A stretch of DNA of 39,414 nt from a virus. Below, one piece after another: positions 27,017 through 34,214 of this stretch. The stretch is taken from the IMG/VR virus record IMGVR_UViG_3300039191_000190, positions 1 to 39,414 of that record. The stretch is one strand, 5' to 3'. The notes under the pieces are model-generated. The model saw only the letters and a list, made by a program, of their open reading frames with translations. It was not told the DNA's origin and did no database searches. A program made the position numbers and the translations under genes. Each line of letters starts with the position of its first letter. Position 1 is the first letter of the stretch.

Positions 27017-27357
27017 TGGTCAAGTTCGATTTACCTAGAGGCTACTCACTAATCCTGATTGGATATGATAATGCCGCGACTAGCTCCCATGAGTGGAGAG
27101 TCGAAGATGCTCATCAAGTTTGTCATACTGGTGGCGATCTTACTAGAGAGCTACCTGCCATCATTACTGATATTTGCCGCGGACAAAGTCCATGGGGTAA
27201 AGCTGTATATGACGATCAATCATTTGATAACTTCATCGCTTACACTATCGCGCTTCTCATGATCGAGGTGGCAAAGTTAATGGATCATTACAATGATTTA
27301 TTGGTGAGTGCTTCAAGTATAGGGTGCGGTCTTAATATTAGAGAGGCGGTGCTATAA
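27016..27357 (+). CDS. hypothetical 113-aa early protein
   Basis: Coupled by one-base overlaps on both sides within a chain of small genes. Soluble, mixed alpha-beta composition: 'LPRGYSLILIGYDNAATSSHEW' then 'LMIEVAKLMDHYNDLLVSASS'. No motif or family recognised. An early host-takeover or anti-defence role is plausible from position only. Confidence 0.6.
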   Translation: MVKFDLPRGYSLILIGYDNAATSSHEWRVEDAHQVCHTGGDLTRELPAIITDICRGQSPWGKAVYDDQSFDNFIAYTIALLMIEVAKLMDHYNDLLVSASSIGCGLNIREAVL

Positions 27358-27533
27358 TGCCTGCTTACGTGCCATTCCTCGTATTTGCGGCCTTTATAGG
27401 TTTATTTCTGACAATAATAATCATGGCTTTTAAGGCAGCGTCTCGTGAAGATAAAAGGATCAATCGAATGATTAAGCGTAGAGCTTATAGGACGGTTGAT
27501 ATTAAAAAAGATTTTAGGAGGGCTGGTAAATAA
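27357..27533 (+). CDS. single-span membrane protein, 58 aa
   Basis: ATG at 27357 overlaps the previous stop (TAATG) and its own stop overlaps the next start (TAATG), strong support for a real gene. The hydrophobic segment 'VPFLVFAAFIGLFLTIIIMA' at about residues 5-24 is followed by a strongly basic tail ('REDKRINRMIKRRAYR'), so N-out/C-in topology is predicted. Function unknown; small early membrane proteins can alter host envelope or exclusion, but nothing here shows that. Confidence 0.65.
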   Translation: MPAYVPFLVFAAFIGLFLTIIIMAFKAASREDKRINRMIKRRAYRTVDIKKDFRRAGK

Positions 27534-27808
27534 TGAAATACGATGTCCAATTAAATATTGTTAACCAGCCATGTCTCGAAACTTTATCACGTGATCTAAG
27601 CGAGAAAATAGGAGGATGGACGGCCTTTGTTAGCCTTAAATCCAAGACTTTTAAAGCTGATAGATCAGGATCTGAATTCATGATTTCCTTGTTTTTCGGA
27701 GCGCAGATAGTGACTCAAGAGTGCGGTCCCGAGTTGCATTCTTTGGCGGTGGAATCGCTGATTAAATATGAAGAAATCATAGACACCCCAAAAAAATGGG
27801 TACGGTAA
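27533..27808 (+). CDS. hypothetical 91-aa early protein
   Basis: Coupled to the membrane protein gene by TAATG. Mixed alpha-beta: 'YDVQLNIVNQPCLETLSRDL', then a beta-type centre 'WTAFVSLKSKTFKADRSGSE', ending 'KKWVR'. The alternating strand pattern suggests a small compact domain. No family recognised. It overlaps the next small gene by 13 bases. Confidence 0.6.
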   Translation: MKYDVQLNIVNQPCLETLSRDLSEKIGGWTAFVSLKSKTFKADRSGSEFMISLFFGAQIVTQECGPELHSLAVESLIKYEEIIDTPKKWVR

Positions 27809-27957
27809 TCGATGAGGATATGCACCGCCAAGCGATTAAAGGCCTCAGTGATCACGCGCTAGCTTGCATTGTCAGAGATTTAAGCTACGCACAATGGGGT
27901 CACATGAAGGAGCGCCGCCGGGTGGCGATGCTCATATTACGAGAAAGAAAGAAGTAA
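27796..27957 (+). CDS. hypothetical 53-aa early protein
   Basis: It begins MGTVIDEDMHRQAIKGLSDH and ends 'ERRRVAMLILRERKK'. It overlaps the preceding gene by 13 bases in another frame and keeps an open frame to a stop 18 bases before recT. Charged, helical, basic at the C-terminus. The overlap and spacing suit a real gene in this packed region, but the support is coding style only. Confidence 0.45.
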   Translation: MGTVIDEDMHRQAIKGLSDHALACIVRDLSYAQWGHMKERRRVAMLILRERKK

Positions 27958-27975
27958 ATTAATTAGAAAAACACA

Positions 27976-28932
27976 ATGGATAAACAAGAATTAGCGGTCA
28001 ATCCGCAAACACAGACAGGAATCAGCGTATTTGATTCGGGTGCATTTGAACAAATGTGGGCGGTAGCTGATGCAATCGCACAATCTAGCCTAGTGCCAGT
28101 ATCGCTACAAGGTAAGACTCCACAGGAAACAAAAGCTAACTGCCTAAGAGTAGTTGAACAGTCTCAGCGTTGGGGGTTCTCTCCGTTCGCTGTGCTTGAT
28201 TGCGCCTCAGTGGTGCATGGGAAATTAATGTGGGAAGGCAAACTCGTATCTGCCGCTGTATCGGCATTACTTGGGTTTAGACTTGATTACAAGTATTCTG
28301 GCAGTGGTCAGAATCTGACGGTCATCGTGAGTGGTAAATTTCCCGATGAGGAAGAAGCGAGGACGGTGCAAGGTAGTGTTGCAGATTGGAAAACCACAGG
28401 CAAAGGATCACCGTGGGATAAGACTAGCCAGCATGAGCAGATGCTCGCTTACCGTGGGGCGAGAGAGTGGGCGAGAAGACATTCACCTGGGACTATCCTT
28501 GGTGTTTACTCACCTGATGAGTTTGATGAGTCTGAGACGCGCAATGTGACTCCAGCCAGTAGAGGATTACAAGAGCGTGAAGTTAAGATTGATCCAAAAG
28601 CTAAAGAAGCAGAGGCAGCCAAGGAGAAAGAAACCACCGTAGCAGAGCCCGAAGGTAGACAGAAAAAGAAGCGTTATACCACCGCCGCGAAAATGGTGAG
28701 CGTGGTCGAAAAAAGCACCGAAAAAGGCAAGGTTTTCTTTGTGATAACCTTAGATAATGGTCAAAAGACATCGGACCTCATTACTTTTAGCCAGACTCAG
28801 GGAAAAAATCTCAGGGAGTTGGATAAAGGCACGATGCTCGATATAGTCTTTACTGCATCGGAGAAAGGTCAGTTGAGCTTAGAATCTTACGAGATAGCAG
28901 GAAATGAATCTGAAGAAGGAGGGCTAGTCTAA
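27976..28932 (+). CDS. recT: RecT-family single-strand annealing protein
   Basis: A 318-residue annealing protein that pairs complementary strands exposed by the YqaJ exonuclease encoded downstream. 'CLRVVEQSQRWGFSPFAVLDCASVVHGKLMWEGKLVSAAV' (described in part) matches the RecT 'c...a..lg..P..al..i..i.GK....g.....' core, followed by 'QHEQMLAYRGAREWARRHSPGTILGVYSPDE', the 'ml..ra...a.r...P..l.G.yt.eE' end. The last 120 residues are a low-complexity linker plus a small beta domain not part of the RecT core. It overlaps the next start by one base (TAATG). Recombination by such systems tolerates short homologies. Confidence 0.85.
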   Translation: MDKQELAVNPQTQTGISVFDSGAFEQMWAVADAIAQSSLVPVSLQGKTPQETKANCLRVVEQSQRWGFSPFAVLDCASVVHGKLMWEGKLVSAAVSALLGFRLDYKYSGSGQNLTVIVSGKFPDEEEARTVQGSVADWKTTGKGSPWDKTSQHEQMLAYRGAREWARRHSPGTILGVYSPDEFDESETRNVTPASRGLQEREVKIDPKAKEAEAAKEKETTVAEPEGRQKKKRYTTAAKMVSVVEKSTEKGKVFFVITLDNGQKTSDLITFSQTQGKNLRELDKGTMLDIVFTASEKGQLSLESYEIAGNESEEGGLV

Positions 28933-29945
28933 TGAAAAATCAAGAATTAGAAGTAGTGCCAACCGCTACAACCGCTTTGACTATCGCTGTGAAAGGTGAA
29001 GTGCTGAGCTCAAACTTTGTGGATTACGAGAAATTTGTCATCGCTAGGGTTGAGTCTGTAAACGTGAACCTAAAAACTCCAGAGGATGTAGAGCAGGGCA
29101 AACTTGATAGCAAAGAATTGAAGGCATTTGTGGCTGACCTCGATGAGAAGGCTGACAATGCTTACAAGGAATTGAACCAGGTCTATATGCTCATGCAAGG
29201 TATTAAGCGACTAAAAGGATCTGCCGATGAGAAGCGTATTGCGATCGATCGTAAGGTCAAAGAGATTTCCGCGAAGATTAAGCAGGATTTAATCGATGCT
29301 GGCATTGCTAATCTTGAGTTAAATACTCCTGCAAATCGCCTCGCTGTGAAAAACGCAACTAATCGCAAAAGCTCACCACTTAAAATGAGTGAGGCGATTG
29401 ACGATGTAGTTGGGTCAATCAACCTAGCAGTTCAGAGCAACCGTAAAGCCATCGATGCTTGCAAAGAAAAGCATGGTGACGCGATTGGCTACGATGAGCA
29501 CACGTTGCTTTGCATGACTCCAGAAATGCTAGTTGTGGAGCTAGAGCGTAGGATTGAGCGCCAAGCTCAGGCTGTGGAGAAGGCGAAGCTACAAGCGAAG
29601 CTAGACGCAGAAAAGATAGCTAAGGATGAAGCGGAGGCCATAGCTAGGCAGAATGAGCGAGATATGTTTAAGCCAAGCGAGGGGGTAAATAAGACAAGCA
29701 GTGAAATCGTTGATACCCCTAGCGTTAAAGCTCCTGAACCAGAGATTGAGACAGTACAAGCTAAGACAGAAAACGAAACCGCTGAGCAGGAAATGGAGAG
29801 ATTCATGGAGGTAGTGCCAAGCGCATTTGCTCCAGTCAAGGCAGCTAGATCAGCATTAAAACACCCAGAAAACATTGAGGCCGCGGGCGAGTTCGCTCAG
29901 TCTCTCGGTGCGGCATGGAACAAACTAAAAACACCAACTAAATAA
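28932..29945 (+). CDS. DUF1351-like recombination-associated protein
   Basis: A 337-residue coiled-coil protein between recT and the exonuclease. 'ELKAFVADLDEKADNAYKEL' and later 'ERQAQAVEKAKLQAKLDAEK' are long charged helices. DUF1351-type proteins sit in this place in many siphophage and podophage recombination operons and are thought to support the annealing reaction. The last 100 residues are Glu/Ala-rich and likely disordered. The family call is by layout and neighbours; the two genes flanking it are firm. Confidence 0.55.
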   Translation: MKNQELEVVPTATTALTIAVKGEVLSSNFVDYEKFVIARVESVNVNLKTPEDVEQGKLDSKELKAFVADLDEKADNAYKELNQVYMLMQGIKRLKGSADEKRIAIDRKVKEISAKIKQDLIDAGIANLELNTPANRLAVKNATNRKSSPLKMSEAIDDVVGSINLAVQSNRKAIDACKEKHGDAIGYDEHTLLCMTPEMLVVELERRIERQAQAVEKAKLQAKLDAEKIAKDEAEAIARQNERDMFKPSEGVNKTSSEIVDTPSVKAPEPEIETVQAKTENETAEQEMERFMEVVPSAFAPVKAARSALKHPENIEAAGEFAQSLGAAWNKLKTPTK

Positions 29946-29949
29946 TAAG

Positions 29950-30654
29950 ATGAAAATCTATACAGAAATCCACCAAGACCATGAAGCATGGCACGAAATG
30001 AGAAGCATTAAAGCCACCGCTTCCGAGTTTGGTAAGATATACACTGGAGGCGGGAAAGTATCTGCTCAGCGCGAACCGTATATGAGAAAGTGCGCTATCG
30101 CTAGAGAGTTCAAGATGCCAGAATGGTCTGGGAATCGTGCGACTGATAGAGGGCATGAGCTTGAGCCAGTGGCTAGGGATCTATTCAGAGAGTTATCTGG
30201 ATTGGATGTGAGAGAGGTAGCATTCGTTGAGCATGAGAATGGTCTTTGCGGTGGTTCTCCGGATGGTCTTATCTACGCTCCTGATGACACTTTAGTATCT
30301 GGTTTAGAAATCAAGTGCTATAATTACGACAAGCACATGGGTATATTATCTAAGCGAGTTCTACCTACTGAGAATAAGCCACAAGTTCACGGAGCTATGT
30401 TTTTAGCTAAGGTTGATTCATGGCAGTTTATGCCTTACAACGATAAGGCAATGCCATTTGATCACTGTGTTATCGAGACTACTCCTGACAGCTACACGGA
30501 CAATTTGGAAAACGAGGTAATGCAATTCTGCGAAGAGCTAGATAGAAGGGCTGATGAGTTTATCAGTGACTTTAGAAAAAGCATGGATGGTCAATCGATG
30601 CGTCTCGCGATGCCAGCACTATTCAAGAAACTCGAAGAGGGCAGCATAATCTAA
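29950..30654 (+). CDS. YqaJ-like 5'-3' exonuclease (lambda exonuclease family)
   Basis: A 234-residue nuclease that resects double-stranded ends for RecT. It starts with the usual 'QDHEAWHEMRSIKATASEFGKI' opening ('q...eW...R.g.itaS....i'). Active-site pieces: 'RGHELEP' (Glu70/Glu72), 'CGGSPDGLI' (Asp105) and 'GLEIKCY' (Glu120, Lys122), with 'PQVHGAMFLA' following, the conserved Gln helix of the family. All PD-(D/E)XK residues are present, so it should be active. RecT, DUF1351-like and YqaJ form one recombination operon. Confidence 0.92.
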   Translation: MKIYTEIHQDHEAWHEMRSIKATASEFGKIYTGGGKVSAQREPYMRKCAIAREFKMPEWSGNRATDRGHELEPVARDLFRELSGLDVREVAFVEHENGLCGGSPDGLIYAPDDTLVSGLEIKCYNYDKHMGILSKRVLPTENKPQVHGAMFLAKVDSWQFMPYNDKAMPFDHCVIETTPDSYTDNLENEVMQFCEELDRRADEFISDFRKSMDGQSMRLAMPALFKKLEEGSII

Positions 30655-30710
30655 CCAACAGTGGGCAGCGCATACTTATCACGCTGATTAAAACTAAAAC
30701 ACATGAAACT

Positions 30711-30893
30711 ATGAAAATAATAAAGAAAACAAAAGTAAATATACAATTAACAGAAGACGAAGCTCACGCCTTAATGACTGCGCTAGGCGAAATAAGCCAT
30801 TGTCAACACATCGCGAACGGACTGACAGAAAAACAGTCTAGTATGGTTTCTGATTTATATTTTGAGATGACCGATAACAAAGATCAATCTTAA
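30711..30893 (+). CDS. hypothetical 60-aa protein
   Basis: It begins KIIKKTKVNIQLTEDEAHAL and continues in a helical style ('MTALGEISHCQHIANGLTEK'). The sequence 'iqLtedEa..L...l' resembles small phage proteins of unknown function with a short strand then helices. It follows a 56-base gap that shows no firm signal. No SD; A-rich leader. Confidence 0.55.
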   Translation: MKIIKKTKVNIQLTEDEAHALMTALGEISHCQHIANGLTEKQSSMVSDLYFEMTDNKDQS

Positions 30894-30904
30894 AACACAA
30901 AAAT

Positions 30905-31309
30905 ATGAACACAATAAAACTAGAAAAAGGAGATACATTCGAGGACTCAGACGAGGGTGTGATGGCTGAAAGCGTTCACGCTGATGGCATTGAGGAATCT
31001 TATTTTCCTTATTTAATACAACAAGAAAACAAACAAATCCCCGATGTACTATTCGAGATAGAGGATTCTATCTCGCCACGTAGCCAGTGGGAAAGAAAGA
31101 ATGAAATACACGTCAACTTTAACTCAAAGGTAAATGCCGAAATTTCTTGGCTTGCTCTAATTGGCGATATTGATGAGAATGCTTTTTACAACGAATTCTC
31201 CCCTGATGCTGGACTAGGGGAGACTCGACAAGCAGCCATCGATGACCTGGTGCTAAAGACAGAAATCAAGTCATTTGAAGAAACTCAACTAGATGGGGAA
31301 CAAGCATGA
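30905..31309 (+). CDS. hypothetical acidic 134-aa protein
   Basis: Very acidic ('KGDTFEDSDEGVMAESVHAD') with a few beta-type segments ('EIHVNFNSKVNAEISWLALI'). It overlaps rusA by four bases (ATGA). Acidic small phage proteins sometimes mimic DNA or bind host factors, but there is no specific evidence here. No family recognised. Confidence 0.55.
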   Translation: MNTIKLEKGDTFEDSDEGVMAESVHADGIEESYFPYLIQQENKQIPDVLFEIEDSISPRSQWERKNEIHVNFNSKVNAEISWLALIGDIDENAFYNEFSPDAGLGETRQAAIDDLVLKTEIKSFEETQLDGEQA

Positions 31310-31725
31310 TCAGCATATTCGTAAAAGGAGAAGTAAAGGCTCAGCCTAGACCAAAGGCTAGACGCATGGTGCAGCGCATCGCTATCTATACACCACCTAC
31401 CGCAAAGGGCTGGAAAGAGGCGGTTATGAGAGCTGCCCGGCCATACAAGGGCAGATTTGAAAAAGGTGAAGCGCTACAAGTTGACATGTGTTTTTACTTA
31501 GTTAGGCCTAAATCTCATTACAAAAATAATGGCGAACTGAGAAAAAGTATTTGTCTCTATCACGTCCAAAAACCAGACTTTGATAATCTAGCAAAGGCTG
31601 TATGTGATGCTATAGATGACGCTGGCGTTTGGCATGATGATAGCCAGATTATCACTAGCAAAATATCCAAATATTGGGTCAGATCGGAAGGCGGATGCCA
31701 GATAGAAATAAGTAAAATAGGATAA
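31306..31725 (+). CDS. rusA: RusA-like Holliday junction resolvase
   Basis: A 139-residue homodimeric endonuclease that cuts four-way junctions left by recombination and replication before packaging. The family pattern is complete: 'VKGEVKAQPRPKARR' (substrate-binding start), 'KPDFDNLAKAVCDAIDDAGV' (Asp91 and Asp93 catalytic region) and 'WHDDSQI' (Asp111, Asp112). Length is normal. It overlaps the preceding gene by four bases and closes the recombination block. Confidence 0.92.
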   Translation: MISIFVKGEVKAQPRPKARRMVQRIAIYTPPTAKGWKEAVMRAARPYKGRFEKGEALQVDMCFYLVRPKSHYKNNGELRKSICLYHVQKPDFDNLAKAVCDAIDDAGVWHDDSQIITSKISKYWVRSEGGCQIEISKIG

Positions 31726-31726
31726 T

Positions 31727-31813
31727 ATGAAAACCGATAAACTAGACATCAGGAACATGGATACTTACCAGACGATTTCAGCTTTTAAACAACGAAAAAA
31801 CATGAAGATTTAA
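31727..31813 (+). CDS. possible 28-aa peptide
   Basis: ATG at 31727, one base after the rusA stop, reading MKTDKLDIRNMDTYQTISAF and on to TAA at 31811-31813, directly before a candidate promoter. It is basic and hydrophilic. Its support is the close spacing only; it may be chance. Confidence 0.25.
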   Translation: MKTDKLDIRNMDTYQTISAFKQRKNMKI

Positions 31814-31814
31814 T

Positions 31815-31843
31815 TTGACAACACATCGGTGCTGGCGTTTACT
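31815..31843 (+). promoter_or_regulatory. candidate promoter for the replication operon
   Basis: A consensus TTGACA at 31815-31820, a 17-base spacer and TTTACT at 31838-31843. Transcription would begin near 31850, so the RNA would start with the interleaved inverted repeats at 31860-31945. A second TTGACA at 31859-31864 has no good -10 box at the right distance. The upstream 'AGATTTAATTTGAC' resembles the capsid promoter. Confidence 0.5.
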
Positions 31844-31858
31844 GCGCCTGTAACCAAC

Positions 31859-31956
31859 TTGACAGGACGGATGCAAACATAATTTTCATCGCACCCATAA
31901 CGCTTAGACCGTCCTGTCAGACTATCTTTACTAAGCGTTATGGGTCTTTTACTTTA
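31859..31956 (+). promoter_or_regulatory. interleaved inverted repeats: candidate RNA pseudoknot / switch
   Basis: Two perfect inverted repeats are interlaced. Repeat A (31860-31870) pairs with A' (31909-31919), 11 bp. Repeat B (31893-31907) pairs with B' (31931-31945), 15 bp. Order A-B-A'-B' with loops of 22, 1 and 11 bases is the geometry of an H-type pseudoknot with two stems stacked end to end. Alternatively the stems are mutually exclusive: B-B' followed by a T-rich tract (TCTTTTACTTT) is terminator-like, and A-A' would sequester B. It lies between a promoter and the replication initiator gene. Confidence 0.7.
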
Positions 31957-31963
31957 CAGAATT

Positions 31964-32017
31964 ATGAATGACATAGAACAGAAAGACTTCGGCAAATACA
32001 GGAAGGACTACACCTAA
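31964..32017 (+). CDS. possible 17-aa leader peptide
   Basis: ATG at 31964 encodes MNDIEQKDFGKYRKDYT and its TAA overlaps the ATG of the next gene (TAATG at 32015-32019). It sits 18 bases after the pseudoknot candidate. This arrangement suits translational coupling, so that folding of the leader could govern initiator synthesis. No other support. Confidence 0.4.
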   Translation: MNDIEQKDFGKYRKDYT

Positions 32018-32778
32018 TGGCAGGAGATTGGATAAAGGTAGAGCATGTCACACCAGATAAGCCAGAAGTGGTGAATATGGCGGATATGCTCGGAATAGAT
32101 CAGGACGCCGTGACAGGCAAGCTCCTCCGTCTTTGGATTTGGGCAGATCAAAATTCTTTAGATGGTTGCGCTTTGAGTGTAACAAAAGCGTTTATCAACC
32201 GTATCGTTTTTTGCAACGGATTTGCAACGGCACTAGAAAAGGTCGGGTGGCTAAATACGGAAGAGGGCATTTTACACCTTCCCAACTTTACTCGTCATAA
32301 TGGTGTAACAGCTAAAAAACGTTCTGATAGCAACAGGCGCATGACTAAATCAAGGGATAAGAAGAAAAACGGTTGCGCTAATGTTGCGCTCGGAGTGCAA
32401 CAAAAAGCGCAACCAGAGAAGAGAAGAGAAGAGAAGAGTAAAAAGGAGGCTATCGCCTCTTGTCCGAAAACGGACGATAAATTGCCTATTCTGGCTGAAT
32501 TATGGAAAAGATCACCAGCCAAATCAAGGGAGAGATCAAGCAAGGTTAAGGTATTCAATGCTTGGCAGAAGATAAAAAAATCAGAACAGCCAGACGAAGG
32601 TGACTTATTTATCGCTATAGACGCTTGGTCTGACTCTGAAAAATGGACGACAGGATTCGCTGAGGGTCTCCATATATGGATTAACGACAGACAATGGGAA
32701 AACCTGCCCGAAGCATCGGGGAAGCCCAAGCTAAACCACGGCAGAGTAGGGACTAAGGAAAAAATCGACTTATTTTAA
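32017..32778 (+). CDS. replication initiation / replisome organizer protein (lambda O-like role)
   Basis: A 253-residue protein. The N-terminal 110 residues ('DWIKVEHVTPDKPEVVNMAD', 'DAVTGKLLRLWIWADQNSLDG', 'GILHLPNFTRHNGVTAKKR') form the winged-helix domain common in phage replisome organizers. A Lys/Arg-rich linker follows, then a C-terminal domain ('FNAWQKIKKSEQPDEGDLF', 'GLHIWINDRQW') like that used for helicase-loader contact. The DnaC-like loader gene follows two genes on, which supports the role. It would bind the origin and recruit the loader and host helicase; the origin could lie in the upstream repeats or in the gene. Confidence 0.75.
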   Translation: MAGDWIKVEHVTPDKPEVVNMADMLGIDQDAVTGKLLRLWIWADQNSLDGCALSVTKAFINRIVFCNGFATALEKVGWLNTEEGILHLPNFTRHNGVTAKKRSDSNRRMTKSRDKKKNGCANVALGVQQKAQPEKRREEKSKKEAIASCPKTDDKLPILAELWKRSPAKSRERSSKVKVFNAWQKIKKSEQPDEGDLFIAIDAWSDSEKWTTGFAEGLHIWINDRQWENLPEASGKPKLNHGRVGTKEKIDLF

Positions 32779-32782
32779 TATT

Positions 32783-32941
32783 ATGAAAGTCCTCGACACG
32801 CACATGGGGAGCGGTAGCATAGCCATAGCAGCGCATTACGCTGGAATCCATCTAACGGCTTGCGAACTCGATGAGGACTACTTTGACGCGGGGTGCGCTA
32901 GAGTCCACAGGGAAACATCACAAACAACACTGAAACTATGA
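32783..32941 (+). CDS. orphan DNA methyltransferase motif-I fragment, 52 aa
   Basis: It reads MKVLDTHMGSGSIAIAAHYA and goes on to 'LTACELDEDYFDAGCARVHRE'. This is the SAM-binding end of a DNA (N6-adenine/N4-cytosine) methyltransferase: 'vLDp.mGSGs.aiA....g....a.ElD.eYf.....r' (motif I and the following acidic strand). The catalytic DPPY part and all other domains are absent here, and the upstream 250 codons are a different protein. It overlaps the next gene by four bases (ATGA), so it looks expressed. It is a remnant, or a small SAM-binding protein in its own right. Methyltransferase activity is not expected from it alone. Confidence 0.65.
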   Translation: MKVLDTHMGSGSIAIAAHYAGIHLTACELDEDYFDAGCARVHRETSQTTLKL

Positions 32942-33612
32942 AAATGAATTGTAAATGCGGTAATGAATTTGACTCAGGCGGTTTAACGCTGGACGACTTC
33001 GAGCGATATGGATGTGAACCACTGTGCGATACTTGCGAAGTCATCGAGAAACAACAGCAAGAACGCGCTTTGAAGATCAGGAGGGGTAAGGAGCTTTATG
33101 AAAGAGAGATAGAGCTAGAATTTAGACTGACTGATAAAACTCATGAAGGATATTCTGTGAATCTTGAAAAATCGGTTTTTGAATATGACAGGGCGCATCG
33201 ATCAAGCATTGGGATCATCGGTAGGTCAGGGGTGAGTAAAAGCCGTGTCCTGGCGATGCTGGCGAGAGACTTTGCATGGCGAGGATTAGATTTTATGTGG
33301 ATCAACGCTACGACCTTTCGGAAAGCGTGTGATACTGAGTTTGACGATGACTTAGGTTATTTTTCTAGGAAGCTACTCTCCAGGGCTAAAAAAGTGAATA
33401 ACTTATTTTTTGATGATATTGGCTCGCTTGACGGAACGAAGGGAGTGACGAAAAATCTCCATGAACTACTTGAATTTAGAGGTAATAAGATGCTACCGAT
33501 GTATTGGACATCAAACGAATCAGCAGAAGAGATGTTAACCTCGCTACCCATGAAGACTAGGGAACGCTTAGTGTCAAGAATCGAAGGAAAAAGCCACGTG
33601 ATCAACGTATAA
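32938..33612 (+). CDS. DnaC-like helicase loader (AAA+)
   Basis: A 224-residue loader that delivers the replicative helicase to the initiator-bound origin. It has an N-terminal cysteine set ('MNCKCGNEF', then 'CEPLCDTCEV') that could bind zinc, a Walker A loop GRSGVSKS at 95-102 and a Walker B 'NLFFDDIG' (Asp159/Asp160), followed by 'MYWTSNESAEEM' (sensor) and 'RERLVSRI' (arginine-finger region). Length and order match DnaC/IstB-like phage loaders. No helicase gene is seen in the window, so the host DnaB-type helicase is probably used. Confidence 0.85.
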   Translation: MKMNCKCGNEFDSGGLTLDDFERYGCEPLCDTCEVIEKQQQERALKIRRGKELYEREIELEFRLTDKTHEGYSVNLEKSVFEYDRAHRSSIGIIGRSGVSKSRVLAMLARDFAWRGLDFMWINATTFRKACDTEFDDDLGYFSRKLLSRAKKVNNLFFDDIGSLDGTKGVTKNLHELLEFRGNKMLPMYWTSNESAEEMLTSLPMKTRERLVSRIEGKSHVINV

Positions 33613-33629
33613 ATAAAATAAATGTAAAT

Positions 33630-33673
33630 AATCACGCTTTTTATTTGACTAATGATAAAAATCACGCATAGTA
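33630..33673 (+). promoter_or_regulatory. promoter with flanking 8-bp direct repeats (operator candidate)
   Basis: TTGACT at 33645-33650 and CATAGT at 33667-33672 (16-base spacer). AATCACGC occurs at 33630-33637 and again at 33660-33667, exactly 30 bases apart; the first copy is upstream of the -35 and the second overlaps the spacer and -10. Such placement suits a repressor bound on one face of the helix, about three turns apart. It drives the XRE, winged-helix and cassette genes downstream. Confidence 0.5.
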
Positions 33674-33716
33674 ACTACATCAAAGGCAACGAAGCCACGA
33701 TAAACCAAACTAAATC

Positions 33717-34022
33717 ATGAAAACAACTATATTTCAAACATCAGAAGAAGCGTTAGAATCACTAATGCTTATTATTAATAAAATTGAAGCCACTCTTTCT
33801 TGTGGGATATTCGCATGTGAAGCAATGGGATCATTGGTTATAGAGTTCGCTAGCTCTACCAATAAAGGGGATGAAGATAAGGAGAAAGCTAAGGAAATGG
33901 TAGGAAAGTGGATGAATGAAAACAATATAGGCTTAGAGCATAAAGCTGACGCATTCAGATCACCTATCCATACAGATTGGGCGATTGAATCTAACTGGTG
34001 GACTACCGAGGAATTTGAATAA
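33717..34022 (+). CDS. hypothetical 101-aa protein
   Basis: It starts MKTTIFQTSEEALESLMLII and runs through a helical region to 'HTDWAIESNWWTTEEFE'. It is followed at once by the XRE gene (TAATG overlap). It has Cys near residues 29 and 34 but no clear zinc motif. Its place beside regulators suggests an early or immunity function, but no family is recognised. Confidence 0.55.
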   Translation: MKTTIFQTSEEALESLMLIINKIEATLSCGIFACEAMGSLVIEFASSTNKGDEDKEKAKEMVGKWMNENNIGLEHKADAFRSPIHTDWAIESNWWTTEEFE

Positions 34023-34201
34023 TGACCGCAAAGAAATACAAAAAGCTAAGAAAGTCTCTAGGCACTCAGCGAGAAGTAGCTGAGCTGCTTGGAGTCACAA
34101 GAGGTCTCATAGGTCTACGAGAGACCCGTAAAGCTAACATCACGATGGAAGCTAGCATAGCCATGCTCAGCATCATTAAAATTAACGAAAAACAATCATG
34201 A
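34022..34201 (+). CDS. XRE/Cro-type helix-turn-helix regulator, 59 aa
   Basis: Begins MTAKKYKKLRKSLGTQREVAEL, with the 'R..lG.tq.evA.lLGVtrg.I..rE' helix-turn-helix pattern ('REVAELLGVTRGLIGLRETR'). ATG is shared with the preceding stop (TAATG). It is short, one HTH domain only, like Cro. Likely operators are the direct repeats at 33630/33660 in its own promoter region; this is inference. Confidence 0.75.
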   Translation: MTAKKYKKLRKSLGTQREVAELLGVTRGLIGLRETRKANITMEASIAMLSIIKINEKQS

Positions 34202-34214
34202 AATACACAATAAA

